Both the position numbers and the translations under genes were made by a program. The notes beneath the pieces are model-generated. The model was not told where the DNA came from. It saw only the letters and a list, made by a program, of their open reading frames with translations, and did not search any database. This document shows, one piece after another, positions 25,948 to 34,811 of a stretch of 64,000 nt of DNA (its first letter is position 1; every line of letters starts with the position of its first letter). Where the stretch lies: assembly GCA_047634015.1 (NCBI GenBank), contig JBLIDB010000001.1, forward strand, positions 1-64,000. Reading direction: 5' to 3'. This stretch comes from JAJRXG01 sp047634015. GTDB taxonomy: Bacteria > Bacteroidota > Bacteroidia > Chitinophagales > Saprospiraceae.

Positions 25948-27822
25948 ATGGAGTATTTAAAGATTGAAGAGGTATCTAAGAGCTATGGAGAAAAGTTGTT
26001 ACTTGATAAGATTAACCTCACGATCAACAAGGGAGATAAGATTGCCCTTATAGCTAAAAATGGAAGTGGCAAGTCTACATTACTTAGAATTATAGCAGGG
26101 CTTGAATCTGCCGAAGGAGAACAGGCTAATGTCTTGCTTAGTAAACAAGTCAGAGTAGGATTCTTAGATCAAGAACCAGACATAAAAAGTGGAGCTACAG
26201 TTGAGGAAATCTTCCTTAATATAGATATGCCGGCTATAAAGGCGCTGAAATCCTATAAAGCCGCCCTCAATCATCCAGAAAATAAAGGTCTGGAAGAAGC
26301 CGTTTCTGAAATGGAAGATCTTAAGGCTTGGGACATCGAAGCAAAAGGCCATGAAATTCTATTCAGACTAAATTTGACGGATCTAGGGCAGATTGCAGAT
26401 GTCCTTAGTGGAGGTCAGCAGAAGCGGCTCGCTTTGGCAAGAATAATTTTGAGTGAACCAGACTTTCTAATATTAGATGAGCCTACAAATCATCTGGATA
26501 TTGAGATGATAGAGTGGCTGGAAACTTACTTGGGAAATTCTGGTATGACATTATTCATGGTTACACATGATAGATACTTTCTGGAGCGAGTTTGTAATGA
26601 AATAATAGAGCTTGATAAAGGCAATTTATTCATATATAGAGGAAACTATTCCGATTACCTAGAAAAGAAAGGACTTCGAAATCAACAAGAGGAAGTCGTT
26701 CATCATAAGGCCAAGCGATTATTATCCAAGGAGCTCGAGTGGATGCGTCGCCAACCAAAGGCAAGGGGAACCAAGGCTAAGTCAAGAATAGATGAATATG
26801 AGAAGTTAGATGAAAAGGTAAGTAGTATCACCTTTGACGAGGCCTTTACTATCGAATTGGATTCTACTCGTTTGGGAAAGAAGATATTGGAATTTTACGA
26901 TGTGAGTAAGGGATATGATGGGCGCACGCTGATTAAGGAATTTTGGTATAAATTTAAAAAGGGGGAACGTGTAGGAATAAGTGGCCCCAATGGGAGTGGA
27001 AAGACCACTTTAGTAAAACTCATCACGGGACTTATTAGACCGGATTTAGGTAAAAGAGTCGAGGGAGATACAGTCCAGTTTGGTTACTATACTCAGGATG
27101 GTCTTCAAATGGATGAGGACAAAAGGGTAATTGATGTCATTAGGGATATAGCAGATTATATACCTCTCAAGAAAGGACTTAAATTAAGTGCAGCTGCACT
27201 TTTAGAGCGTTTCATGTTTACCAGGGAGCATCAGCAGGTTTACGTTTCGCAATTGAGTGGAGGAGAAAAGAAGAGGCTACATTTATTAACTATACTCATT
27301 AAGAATCCTAACTTCTTGATTCTTGATGAGCCCACAAATGACTTAGACATTCTGACATTAAATGTCTTAGAGAGTTACTTACTCCAATTTCCTGGCTGCT
27401 TGGTTATAATAAGCCATGATCGCTTCTTTATGGATAAGCTAGTAGATCATATGTTTATTTTCACTGGAGAAGATGGACGAATTCAGGACTTCAATGGTAC
27501 ATATAGTGAATGGAAAGTAAGTTCGAAAGCGACGCGAAATAAAAAGAAATCGAAAGATATTAAAGGAGTTGTTGAAGTTCCTGAGGTTATAGAATCTGAA
27601 GAGTCACGCAAACTTTCATATAATGAGAAGCAAGAGTTAAAGCGTTTAGAAAGAGATATTAAAAAACTTGAATCCCGCAAATCAAAAATAGAATCTATGT
27701 TCAGTTCAGGTCTTACTGACTCAGATGAAATTACTACTCTGTCAAAAGAACTTGGAGAGATAAAATCTACTATCGATAACCACGAAACTCGATGGCTCGA
27801 ACTTTCAGAATTTGACCAATAA
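25948..27822 (+). CDS. ABC-F family ATPase (Uup/EttA-like)
   Basis: A 624-aa soluble protein with two ABC ATPase domains and no membrane segment. Domain one has GSGKST near residue 40 and LSGGQQKRLALARI near 153; domain two has GPNGSGKTT near 348 and LSGGEKKRLHLLTI near 437. The interdomain linker at about 240-290 is basic (RRQPKARGTKAKSR), and a charged coiled coil (about 550-620) ends the protein as in Uup. Such proteins act at the ribosome or in DNA/translation quality control. The frame is open from a TTG at 25933, but that codon lies inside the terminator, so ATG 25948 is the start. Confidence 0.92.
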   Translation: MEYLKIEEVSKSYGEKLLLDKINLTINKGDKIALIAKNGSGKSTLLRIIAGLESAEGEQANVLLSKQVRVGFLDQEPDIKSGATVEEIFLNIDMPAIKALKSYKAALNHPENKGLEEAVSEMEDLKAWDIEAKGHEILFRLNLTDLGQIADVLSGGQQKRLALARIILSEPDFLILDEPTNHLDIEMIEWLETYLGNSGMTLFMVTHDRYFLERVCNEIIELDKGNLFIYRGNYSDYLEKKGLRNQQEEVVHHKAKRLLSKELEWMRRQPKARGTKAKSRIDEYEKLDEKVSSITFDEAFTIELDSTRLGKKILEFYDVSKGYDGRTLIKEFWYKFKKGERVGISGPNGSGKTTLVKLITGLIRPDLGKRVEGDTVQFGYYTQDGLQMDEDKRVIDVIRDIADYIPLKKGLKLSAAALLERFMFTREHQQVYVSQLSGGEKKRLHLLTILIKNPNFLILDEPTNDLDILTLNVLESYLLQFPGCLVIISHDRFFMDKLVDHMFIFTGEDGRIQDFNGTYSEWKVSSKATRNKKKSKDIKGVVEVPEVIESEESRKLSYNEKQELKRLERDIKKLESRKSKIESMFSSGLTDSDEITTLSKELGEIKSTIDNHETRWLELSEFDQ

Positions 27823-27838
27823 AGATCCTCTGATAAAC

Positions 27839-28330
27839 CTATAACGCTTTAAGTTTCTGTTCTATCATTTTCTCATAACTTGGAGAATATCCCATCTGTA
27901 CAGAAACAATATTTCCTTGTCCATCTAGTAACATGGAATATGGTATTCCACTGAGATTTAATTTATTCATTAGCTCTTGGTCCTTATCATGTAGAAAGGT
28001 GTAATCCCATCCATTAGATTCAAACATTTTTTTGGCTCTTCCGATCATCTGAGGGACATCAACGGAGATGGTAAGAATTTCAAGATCATACTTTTCTTTC
28101 CATCCAGGATAGGGTCCTTTTAATGAATTGAGTTCCATCCGACAAGGGCCGCACCAAGTAGCCCAAAGACTTATAAGCTTTGGTTTTCCATTTTTTAGAT
28201 GTGATTTCAACTCAAAGGAATTCCCATCCTTGTCTACAACAGCCGCATCGGGAAAGATTTTCTGCCCATTGATCAATGAAGAGGAAATAAATAAAAGAAA
28301 TACGAGGAATGCGAATTTGTTTGTTTTCAT
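27839..28330 (-). CDS. TlpA-like thioredoxin-fold protein
   Basis: A 163-aa exported thiol-disulfide oxidoreductase. A signal peptide (1-22, LINGQ) precedes an AhpC/TSA-Redoxin-type fold with the active site WATWCGPCRMEL at about 56-67 and the cis-Pro region SGIPYSMLLD near 131-140. It likely reduces periplasmic disulfides, for instance in cytochrome maturation or peroxide defence. It is convergent with the ABC-F gene, with 16 bases between stops. Confidence 0.9.
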   Translation of the reverse strand: MKTNKFAFLVFLLFISSSLINGQKIFPDAAVVDKDGNSFELKSHLKNGKPKLISLWATWCGPCRMELNSLKGPYPGWKEKYDLEILTISVDVPQMIGRAKKMFESNGWDYTFLHDKDQELMNKLNLSGIPYSMLLDGQGNIVSVQMGYSPSYEKMIEQKLKAL

Positions 28331-28638
28331 GGGTGTCGACTTATGAATGAACGTTAATCAATTAGGTATTTGTCTATAATTCTCCCTTATGACTAAGAAT
28401 AGAACGCCAAGAGATACTTCAAATTTTCTTTTCACTATAAATTAACCCTTTTAATTCCAGTAATCAGGGGTTTGTCATAGTCCTCTCTATAGATAAAATT
28501 AAGGCTTCAACTATTTGGTTGCCAGATGTGTATATGAATATTTATCTAAAATATAGCCCTTCTTTTCGTGCTAATTTGGATGAATTATTGCCATAAATCT
28601 TACTGGAGATTTCTAAAGGATGAAAGTGGATATATACC
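28331..28638. other. Intergenic region, no recognisable gene
   Basis: About 300 AT-rich bases before the LigD remnant. I found no coding frame of useful length, no TAnnTTTG box close to the TlpA start and no hairpin with a T-run. It may be further decayed coding sequence belonging to the graveyard that follows. Confidence 0.5.
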
Positions 28639-28743
28639 AAAGTCGGTGACCAAACGCTCAAGTTAACCAACTTGGATAAGGTGTTATATCCTAATGCTGC
28701 CTACACTAAGTCTGAGATAATCCAATAACATCTCAAAATGGCA
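28639..28743 (+). pseudogene. Fragment of a LigD-type polymerase/primase domain
   Basis: The frame from 28639 reads KVGDQTLKLTNLDKVLYPNA followed by AYTKSEIIQ, then a TAA at 28726-28728, then HLKMA. This matches the conserved opening of the bacterial NHEJ LigD polymerase domain (LTNLDKVLYP...TKxxxIxYY). The stop replaces the first Tyr of that motif. Upstream an in-frame TGA at 28621 closes the frame, and downstream homology ends abruptly at the nuclease fragment. Nothing else of LigD was found. Confidence 0.7.
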
Positions 28744-28744
28744 G

Positions 28745-29045
28745 ATAATAATTGGAGATTATAGTACTGGACACAATGGCATTGATGAAAAAGGGGATTC
28801 ATTTTGGTATACTAATCAATTAGAGGAGCTGGAATCTTTAGGTATGAAAGATGCTTTTAGATATTTAGATGGCCAAGTTGAGGAATATTCATGGTTTAGT
28901 CTGTCATCAAGGAAATGGATATGATCACACTTATATATGTGATGTTCTCAAACCATTCATCAGCAAATGCGAGTATCTTCATTCTTATAGAGAGGCCGGG
29001 ATTTCAGATCACTCGCCGATGTTACCTGTCCTGGGTAGTCTTTGA
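28745..29045 (+). pseudogene. C-terminal fragment of an endonuclease/exonuclease/phosphatase (EEP) family protein
   Basis: The frame from 28745 reads IIIGDYSTGHNGIDEKG, then LGMKDAFRYL and VEEYSWFS. A one-base shift at about 28901-28904 leads to CHQGNGYDHTYICD and ends with EAGISDHSPM before TGA at 29045. These are the last third of an EEP nuclease (GDxN, the DH motif and SDHS). The catalytic Asn of GDxN is Ser here, the reading frame is broken, and the N-terminal two thirds are missing, so it is dead. Confidence 0.78.
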
Positions 29046-29071
29046 CTCAATTCATTATCAATAAACTGGAT

Positions 29072-29770
29072 CTAACTAAAGGGTGATAACAATCGGGATA
29101 TCATCTCAATTCCAGATCTTAGATTTTGACCTTTTGCGGTTGTCTCAGCCGTATATCTTACATCAACAGGAATTTCACTTATTTTAGAATGTGTAATTTT
29201 CGCATGTTTTATAATTTCCATACAAAATTCGAAACCATCATAATTTAAGTTCAAGTCTTGAGCAAGAGAACCACTAATGGCCTTGAGACCTGATTGGCTA
29301 TCTGTGAGATACTTTCCAGTAAGGAGAAAGCTTACAATATTAGCAATACCATTGTAGATACGGCGAGAGGTAGGAATAGAATTTGAACTTATAAATCGAC
29401 TACCGATTACAAGGTCAGCATTTATTTCTTCCATGTGCTTAATAAGCCTAGGAATATCTTCAGGATTATGTTGGAGGTCGGCATCTATGGTTACTATGAT
29501 TTGAGCATTTTTAGATGCTGCGAATGCAATACCGGTTTGGGTAGCTGCTCCTGCTCCAAGATTAATAACATGATCCAGGACGTAGGCTTCTTGGAATTGT
29601 TCGGCAATGTCTCTTGTCTTGTCTGTGCTTTGATCATTGACGACAACAACCTGATATAGTCCAAGTGTCAATATTTGGGTGATAAGATCATTTAGATAGT
29701 TGTCTTCATTCTTAGCAGGAATGACAATGTAGATGTCTTTTAGTGAGGTCTTGAATTCTATGTTTTTCAT
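29072..29770 (-). CDS. Family 2 glycosyltransferase, polyprenyl-phosphate sugar synthase type
   Basis: A 232-aa soluble GT-A enzyme. VIPAKNEDNYLNDL is at about residues 16-29, VVNDQSTDKT near 43-52, and the DADLQHNPED metal motif near 96-105. It lacks the C-terminal membrane helices of GtrB, so it resembles the soluble dolichol-phosphate mannose synthase class that loads a sugar onto undecaprenyl phosphate. It is the last gene of a three-gene operon with two membrane proteins that could use such a lipid-linked sugar. Confidence 0.88.
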   Translation of the reverse strand: MKNIEFKTSLKDIYIVIPAKNEDNYLNDLITQILTLGLYQVVVVNDQSTDKTRDIAEQFQEAYVLDHVINLGAGAATQTGIAFAASKNAQIIVTIDADLQHNPEDIPRLIKHMEEINADLVIGSRFISSNSIPTSRRIYNGIANIVSFLLTGKYLTDSQSGLKAISGSLAQDLNLNYDGFEFCMEIIKHAKITHSKISEIPVDVRYTAETTAKGQNLRSGIEMISRLLSPFS

Positions 29771-31180
29771 CTATAGAATTTCATAAATTGCATAGCTACC
29801 AAAAGTCAAAATATTTTCGCCAAATACTTCCGATACTTTAGATTTGGTTCCATCATTTTGTTTTATTTCAATTACTCGATCTGTGGCAAGTAATTGGACG
29901 CTTGGGTTTTTATAAATGGTATTTAGCAGTAATTGATACTTTTTCGTTAGAGATTTTTCAGGAGTCTTATCCAATGTATGGGTATAGAGATCAATTAAGA
30001 TATATTTGAAATTTGAAGCCTTAAGAGCCGCAATAATCTTCTCTTTTTCTTTCAAGGCATCTACAAGCCAAAAGAATTGGGGAAGTGTATTGTCTTGAAA
30101 AAGGCGCTCAGTGTTATTCTTTATATCAAAGGCAAAGAAGGTACCTATTTGATATATTAAAGCATTATTAGAATTTATCTTTTCAAGTGCATCATTGATA
30201 TTGCCATAAGACTTGCTTCGTGCTTCTTTAGCACTTATAAGAGATGTGGAATATTGGAAAGTATTATTATCCAAAATACCCTTACCTATGTTAGCAGTAT
30301 TCTCTCCTGTTTGCATAGTATTGATATTGGAAATTCGTCCTACCCAACACATAGTTATCCATATTAATAAAAACAAAATAATTATGTTCTTAATGGAACC
30401 AAAAGAAGGGTAGGCGTTGAATTTATCGTTACTACAAAAGTGTAGAATGCTAGTGAGACCTAAAGGGATTATTAAAAATCCGTACCAGATAATTCCTGAA
30501 CTAAGTGCCAACCATAGAAATGAAAATGGGATAAATACAGCAGCAACAAACTGACCCTTTTCTGAAAGCTTGATTCTATGAACGAGTAGCCATAAACTAC
30601 CTATGAATAGAAGGATTAGTATGGGATAAGTAAAATGATCTCGATTTCCAGAAATTTGGTTCCCGATTACATGTATAGGACGCGAAGCGTAATATGATAT
30701 ATTAAAAATTCCTGTGGTGATACTCTCAATTACACTCTTATCGGAATTAGCAATAAAGCTTTGCCACTTTGTGCCATGATTATTAACTTGACCATGGAAC
30801 TGTGTATATTGGAATGAATAACTAAGACAAAGACTTAAGAAGAGAAAAAACACAACGAGCGATGTGTAAAATAGCTTTCGATGCTTATAAACAAGACCAA
30901 GAAACACTAATGGCAATAGCATGAACAAGGCAAAGCCCAAATCTACATAACGTCCTTGTTGATTTGTATTAGAACTAATATCATAAGGCAGCGTAAGATA
31001 TCTGAATAGTAAATCTTCATATCCGAAATAGCGTTGAATTTCATCTCTCTTATCATCACTTATGATCTTGTCCAATTCGATGACAAGCGGATCTTGCTTA
31101 GAATCTTCTTGACTATTAAGCGGGGAGATAGAACTAAATAGAACAACAATTAGTAGAATTAACCTTAACTCTAATCTCAT
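29771..31180 (-). CDS. Large exported/membrane protein, possible partner of the GT39-like gene
   Basis: A 469-aa protein with a signal-peptide-like start (1-24, LNSQ). A soluble stretch contains IQRYFGYEDLLFRYLTLPYD, then six or so helices at about 80-290, then a C-terminal soluble domain of about 180 residues containing YILIDLYTHTLDKTPEKSL. The helix-plus-C-terminal-domain shape is like the second half of ArnT/GT-C sugar transferases. It overlaps the upstream membrane gene by four bases (ATGA). No family was recognised by name. Confidence 0.7.
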   Translation of the reverse strand: MRLELRLILLIVVLFSSISPLNSQEDSKQDPLVIELDKIISDDKRDEIQRYFGYEDLLFRYLTLPYDISSNTNQQGRYVDLGFALFMLLPLVFLGLVYKHRKLFYTSLVVFFLFLSLCLSYSFQYTQFHGQVNNHGTKWQSFIANSDKSVIESITTGIFNISYYASRPIHVIGNQISGNRDHFTYPILILLFIGSLWLLVHRIKLSEKGQFVAAVFIPFSFLWLALSSGIIWYGFLIIPLGLTSILHFCSNDKFNAYPSFGSIKNIIILFLLIWITMCWVGRISNINTMQTGENTANIGKGILDNNTFQYSTSLISAKEARSKSYGNINDALEKINSNNALIYQIGTFFAFDIKNNTERLFQDNTLPQFFWLVDALKEKEKIIAALKASNFKYILIDLYTHTLDKTPEKSLTKKYQLLLNTIYKNPSVQLLATDRVIEIKQNDGTKSKVSEVFGENILTFGSYAIYEIL

Positions 31181-32820
31181 TGCTCATTCTTCTTTTGAGA
31201 TTCTCTATAATTTGAGATTATAGTAGAAGCGTTGATCTTGGGAGAAGGCTTTTCACCTATCACAAGCTTCATAATAGAAAGGCTTTTTGTATAGGTATAA
31301 TTTTTATACATCCAAGGAGAGAATGTAAGGGCCATAACCGCACCGCATAATATAAGTGGCTTAATACTAGCAATAAATTTCTCTTTGGATTGTACAAAAA
31401 TATATAAAAGGCCAGAAAGACCTAATGCAATACAAATACCGCCTGTAACATTGGGGCTTAAATGATATTCTCTTAATCCACTTAGATCGTCTAAGCGGGC
31501 TAAAAGGACAAGACCAAAACCTAAAGATGCTACCGAAAGCATTCCGATAATATCTTTATGGAAATTCCAGAGAGCAAGAAAAAGTGCATAAACAAGAAAT
31601 ACACTTAGTACTTTAATTGAAAGTCCATACCCTAACAGAATTCCTATAATCACCACCAACTTAGTATCAAATGGCGTTTCTAATAAAGTGCTTTGAGAAT
31701 TATTCTTTTTGTATTCAAATAACCACCACATGACCAAATTTAATGTAACCATTTGGAAAAATAATAGCGCGAGGTCTACTTTGAATTCTATCATCCAATG
31801 ATTTGTAACAGTAGGAGACACCATGAATAACATCACTACTAAGAGAGACATATTGGAAGAAACCTTTAGATGATGATGAGCAAACTCATATATTGCGAAG
31901 AGACAAAGTATGCCTCCTAAGCTGGAGATAAACATTGTAACTTCTGGACTATCAAAAGCTATATATCCTGTAGACATTACAAGACTCCATGCATATGGCG
32001 AAAAGCCACTTATCAATGCCCCCGCGTCTGAGATAAGATTGGCAATATTTACATAGTAGTTCCGAGCATCAAACCCCAAAGGAAATGGTGCTTGCGTGTA
32101 GAGATAATTCATCGTCAGATAAACGAGGATAAAAAATGCCAAAAATCCTCCCCAAAAATTGAAACCTTTAGGTTTGGTAATCGGTGACCATAGAACTCTT
32201 TTTACAAAACCAAGAGCTTCTTCATAGTTCAATAGAATGAAAAGTGCCATGATGCCGAGTAAGAGTACCTGGTTCAGTAGCGCAAAAGCTCCCAAAGCCA
32301 TCATTATGAATGTATATGCTATAAAGCCAATAGCAATATCCAACAAGGCAAAAGTGAGGCTGGTTTCAGGTGATTCTATTAGTCTCTTTCTCAAAAACCT
32401 TCCAATGCTATAACAAGCCGTAATCAAGAAGAAAGCACTTCCAAGGGTAAAAAGAGCCATGCCCGCTAAATGGAGAAAGTGAGAAAAATCAAGCGGAGCC
32501 TTCCAATAATGATTAAAAGAAAGTGTTATCGCCCATATAATCCCAATCACAAGAAGCAGGACCATTATTCCGTTAACAATGTTAAATTTTAATCGATTTA
32601 AGAAAAACAATCGATTGTAATACAAAGAGAGGAGGGATCCAATAACTGTAAAAAAGCCAAATAGCTTGAAATATCTGAAATAGCGAAACGAAGGGCCATA
32701 TACAACTTGCTTGTTAATGTAATCGATGAATATAATACCCACCCAAAACAAAGCGAATATTAAAAATATCCAATCTTGTAGAGTAAACTTAGAAATGTAT
32801 CCGCGTAGACGATCAATCAT
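31177..32820 (-). CDS. Polytopic membrane protein, GT-C/ArnT-like
   Basis: A 547-aa integral membrane protein with about 13 hydrophobic helices. A loop following the helix near residue 230 contains YTQAPFPLGFDARNYYVNIANLI, with an acidic Asp after the helix as in GT-C enzymes that use polyprenyl-phosphate sugars. I set the start at ATG 32820. An upstream TTG at 32838 lies inside a TACCTTTG -7 box (32836-32843) and cannot be in the mRNA. With the downstream overlapping membrane gene and the GT2 gene it forms a sugar-transfer operon. Confidence 0.75.
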   Translation of the reverse strand: MIDRLRGYISKFTLQDWIFLIFALFWVGIIFIDYINKQVVYGPSFRYFRYFKLFGFFTVIGSLLSLYYNRLFFLNRLKFNIVNGIMVLLLVIGIIWAITLSFNHYWKAPLDFSHFLHLAGMALFTLGSAFFLITACYSIGRFLRKRLIESPETSLTFALLDIAIGFIAYTFIMMALGAFALLNQVLLLGIMALFILLNYEEALGFVKRVLWSPITKPKGFNFWGGFLAFFILVYLTMNYLYTQAPFPLGFDARNYYVNIANLISDAGALISGFSPYAWSLVMSTGYIAFDSPEVTMFISSLGGILCLFAIYEFAHHHLKVSSNMSLLVVMLFMVSPTVTNHWMIEFKVDLALLFFQMVTLNLVMWWLFEYKKNNSQSTLLETPFDTKLVVIIGILLGYGLSIKVLSVFLVYALFLALWNFHKDIIGMLSVASLGFGLVLLARLDDLSGLREYHLSPNVTGGICIALGLSGLLYIFVQSKEKFIASIKPLILCGAVMALTFSPWMYKNYTYTKSLSIMKLVIGEKPSPKINASTIISNYRESQKKNEQ

Positions 32821-32835
32821 AATAAAATAGTAGAC

Positions 32836-32843
32836 CAAAGGTA
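32836..32843 (-). promoter_or_regulatory. -7 box TACCTTTG of the sugar-transfer operon
   Basis: The minus strand reads TACCTTTG, an exact TAnnTTTG match, 15 bases before the ATG at 32820. It decides the start of the first gene by excluding the upstream TTG codon. Confidence 0.55.
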
Positions 32844-32964
32844 TAACTTTTATCTGCTTTTAAGGATTGCTATTAACCTTGAAATTAATCTTAAGAGATT
32901 AAAGTTCAATGGATTAAATATTGTTTAATTTGTCAACTATTATCAAGATAATTGAATTGCTTTT

Positions 32965-33414
32965 GTGGGATTAGAGAAAGAGATAAAACAGAAAACACCA
33001 TTCTCAAATGAAGGCAATAGAGCTTTGGTAAATATTCTATATTCTTCAGGTTGGCTAACGGAGAGGTTGAAATCTCACTTTAAGCCCTATGGAATTACTC
33101 CGAAGCAATATAATATTCTTCGAATCTTAAATGGTGCTATGGATCCAATGTCCACTTCTCAGATCAGAGCGCGTATGCTTGATAAAATGTCAGATGTTAC
33201 GCGATTAATTGATAGGATGGTTTTAAAGCAATGGATCACAAAAAACGCAAGTAATGTAGATAGAAGGTTGATAGATGTTCGGATAACCTTAAAAGGGGAA
33301 AAGCTTTTAAAGGATATCGATCAGGTTAATCCACCGCTTGACAATATCATATCAAATCTTAATGAGATTGAATGCGCTCAACTTAACATTCTATTAGATA
33401 AGTTGAGAGGTTGA
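32965..33414 (+). CDS. MarR-family transcriptional regulator
   Basis: A 149-aa winged-helix repressor/activator. LEKEIKQ at the N-terminus, the helix around KPYGITPKQYNILRIL (41-56) and the wing DVTRLIDRMVLKQWI...VDRRLIDVRIT (78-108) are typical of the MarR group in Bacteroidota. The start is GTG at 32965; an in-frame TGA at 32953 rules out earlier starts. It lies divergently from the sugar-transfer operon and convergently with the hydroxylase gene, whose stop codon follows its own with no spacer. Its target cannot be told from the sequence. Confidence 0.88.
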   Translation: MGLEKEIKQKTPFSNEGNRALVNILYSSGWLTERLKSHFKPYGITPKQYNILRILNGAMDPMSTSQIRARMLDKMSDVTRLIDRMVLKQWITKNASNVDRRLIDVRITLKGEKLLKDIDQVNPPLDNIISNLNEIECAQLNILLDKLRG

Positions 33415-34689
33415 TTAGACTTGACGCTTCAGAGATCTATGCCGATTTTGTGAAGTCTTCCAGAGAAAAATCATATTTAACATCAATGACGCGCAAAGGT
33501 ATAGGCCAATAAAAGGGGTAACTAAGTGAGATGTGCTGCTCAATCCAAACCAATCTCCATAGCTAACAATTATATAGGTTCCTAATCCAAATTTTACGAA
33601 TTCTGCGATTAGTGAAACAAAATCATTATCCATTAAGCTCGAATAGGCGAATATTGAGATGAAGAGGAATAAAACATATAGTATGATACTATATGTGGTT
33701 AGTTCACCTATATGCGTTAGTAAGTGATATGTCATAAGATTAGTGATGATCAACTGTGCCCAAGACCAGGCTTCTAATCCAGAAGGTATATCGGGGTTAT
33801 ATTTTTGTTGAGAAAACGGGTCTTCGATAATGGTGATAGGATATTTTCTCTTAACATCTTCTGGTCGCCAACCAGTAGGCATGAACCATATGCGAGCCTT
33901 GTCCCAGAGGTCCTCAGCTCTCCAAGCGTCCTTAATAAGCTGCCATAGATGTTGGTAGTTGATCAATATCGGATTCCAAGTATGCACTGGTTTCTTTACT
34001 CCATAAACAGGCGGAATTTCGGGAGATTCTTCTTGGAAAGTGCCAAAGAGTTTATCCCAAATAATAAAAATCGCAGCGTAATTTTTATCAATGTACTCTG
34101 GATTTATGGCATGGTGGACTCTATGATGTGATGGGGTAACTAAGATGTATTCCAAAAACCCCATTCGATTTATAAGCCTCGTGTGATACCAGAACTGGGC
34201 AAACAAGTGAAGTGGCGCTATAATCGCAATCACCTTTCCAGGGATTCCTACTATAGCCATAGGAATATATAAGAAGAAGTATACACCTACCACGGCAGAA
34301 ATACTTTGACGCAGTGCGCAGGCAAGATTGAATTCTTCACTGGAATGATGAACAATATGACGATTCCACATAAGGTTGATCTCATGATTGAATCTATGTG
34401 ACCAATACGAAGCGAAATCAATAAGGACTAATGCTACTATAAATACTAAAAATGTAGAAGGAATTTTAAATAAAGCCAAATGAGACTCCATCCATCCATA
34501 ACTAATAATTACTATACCAAGTCCAACGACTTCCTTCAGGGTATTGGTAAGTCCGGAACTCAGGCTGGATATAGTATCCATAGATGTCACAATCTTTTGA
34601 GACATATAAAGACTCATTAGATACTCGATAATTATTAGAATTACAAAACCTGGTATGGCGTATGACAATACAGTTGCATATGCTTCCAT
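33415..34689 (-). CDS. Sterol desaturase/fatty acid hydroxylase superfamily membrane protein, AGMO-like
   Basis: A 424-aa polytopic membrane di-iron enzyme. The eight-histidine pattern is present: HRFNHE near 103-108 and HIVHH near 115-119, then HTR, SHHRVHH near 187-193 and the INPEYIDKNYAAIFIIWDKLFGT segment after it. Three or four further helices at the C-terminus match the alkylglycerol monooxygenase-like group rather than short carotene hydroxylases. It should hydroxylate or desaturate a lipid chain with O2. It is divergent from the inositol-lipid cluster across 122 bases, which suggests a lipid target made nearby. Confidence 0.88.
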   Translation of the reverse strand: MEAYATVLSYAIPGFVILIIIEYLMSLYMSQKIVTSMDTISSLSSGLTNTLKEVVGLGIVIISYGWMESHLALFKIPSTFLVFIVALVLIDFASYWSHRFNHEINLMWNRHIVHHSSEEFNLACALRQSISAVVGVYFFLYIPMAIVGIPGKVIAIIAPLHLFAQFWYHTRLINRMGFLEYILVTPSHHRVHHAINPEYIDKNYAAIFIIWDKLFGTFQEESPEIPPVYGVKKPVHTWNPILINYQHLWQLIKDAWRAEDLWDKARIWFMPTGWRPEDVKRKYPITIIEDPFSQQKYNPDIPSGLEAWSWAQLIITNLMTYHLLTHIGELTTYSIILYVLFLFISIFAYSSLMDNDFVSLIAEFVKFGLGTYIIVSYGDWFGLSSTSHLVTPFIGLYLCASLMLNMIFLWKTSQNRHRSLKRQV

Positions 34690-34795
34690 GAGTATTTATT
34701 TTTTGACTAAGTTACTATTTCCTACGAATGATGGTGCTGTCTTTGAGAATCGATTGAATTGACGCGTATTAAGTAGGCCTCATTATCAATATTTC

Positions 34796-34803
34796 TATCT
34801 TTG
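34796..34803 (+). promoter_or_regulatory. -7 box TATCTTTG of the inositol-lipid cluster
   Basis: An exact TAnnTTTG match ends eight bases before the ATG at 34812, predicting a leader of about four bases. Confidence 0.55.
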
Positions 34804-34811
34804 CAATAATT

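Noticed and set aside
32958..32965. TGCTTTTG as a -7 box for the MarR gene
   Set aside because: It mismatches the consensus at its second base and would start the transcript after the GTG codon, which family similarity supports as the true start.
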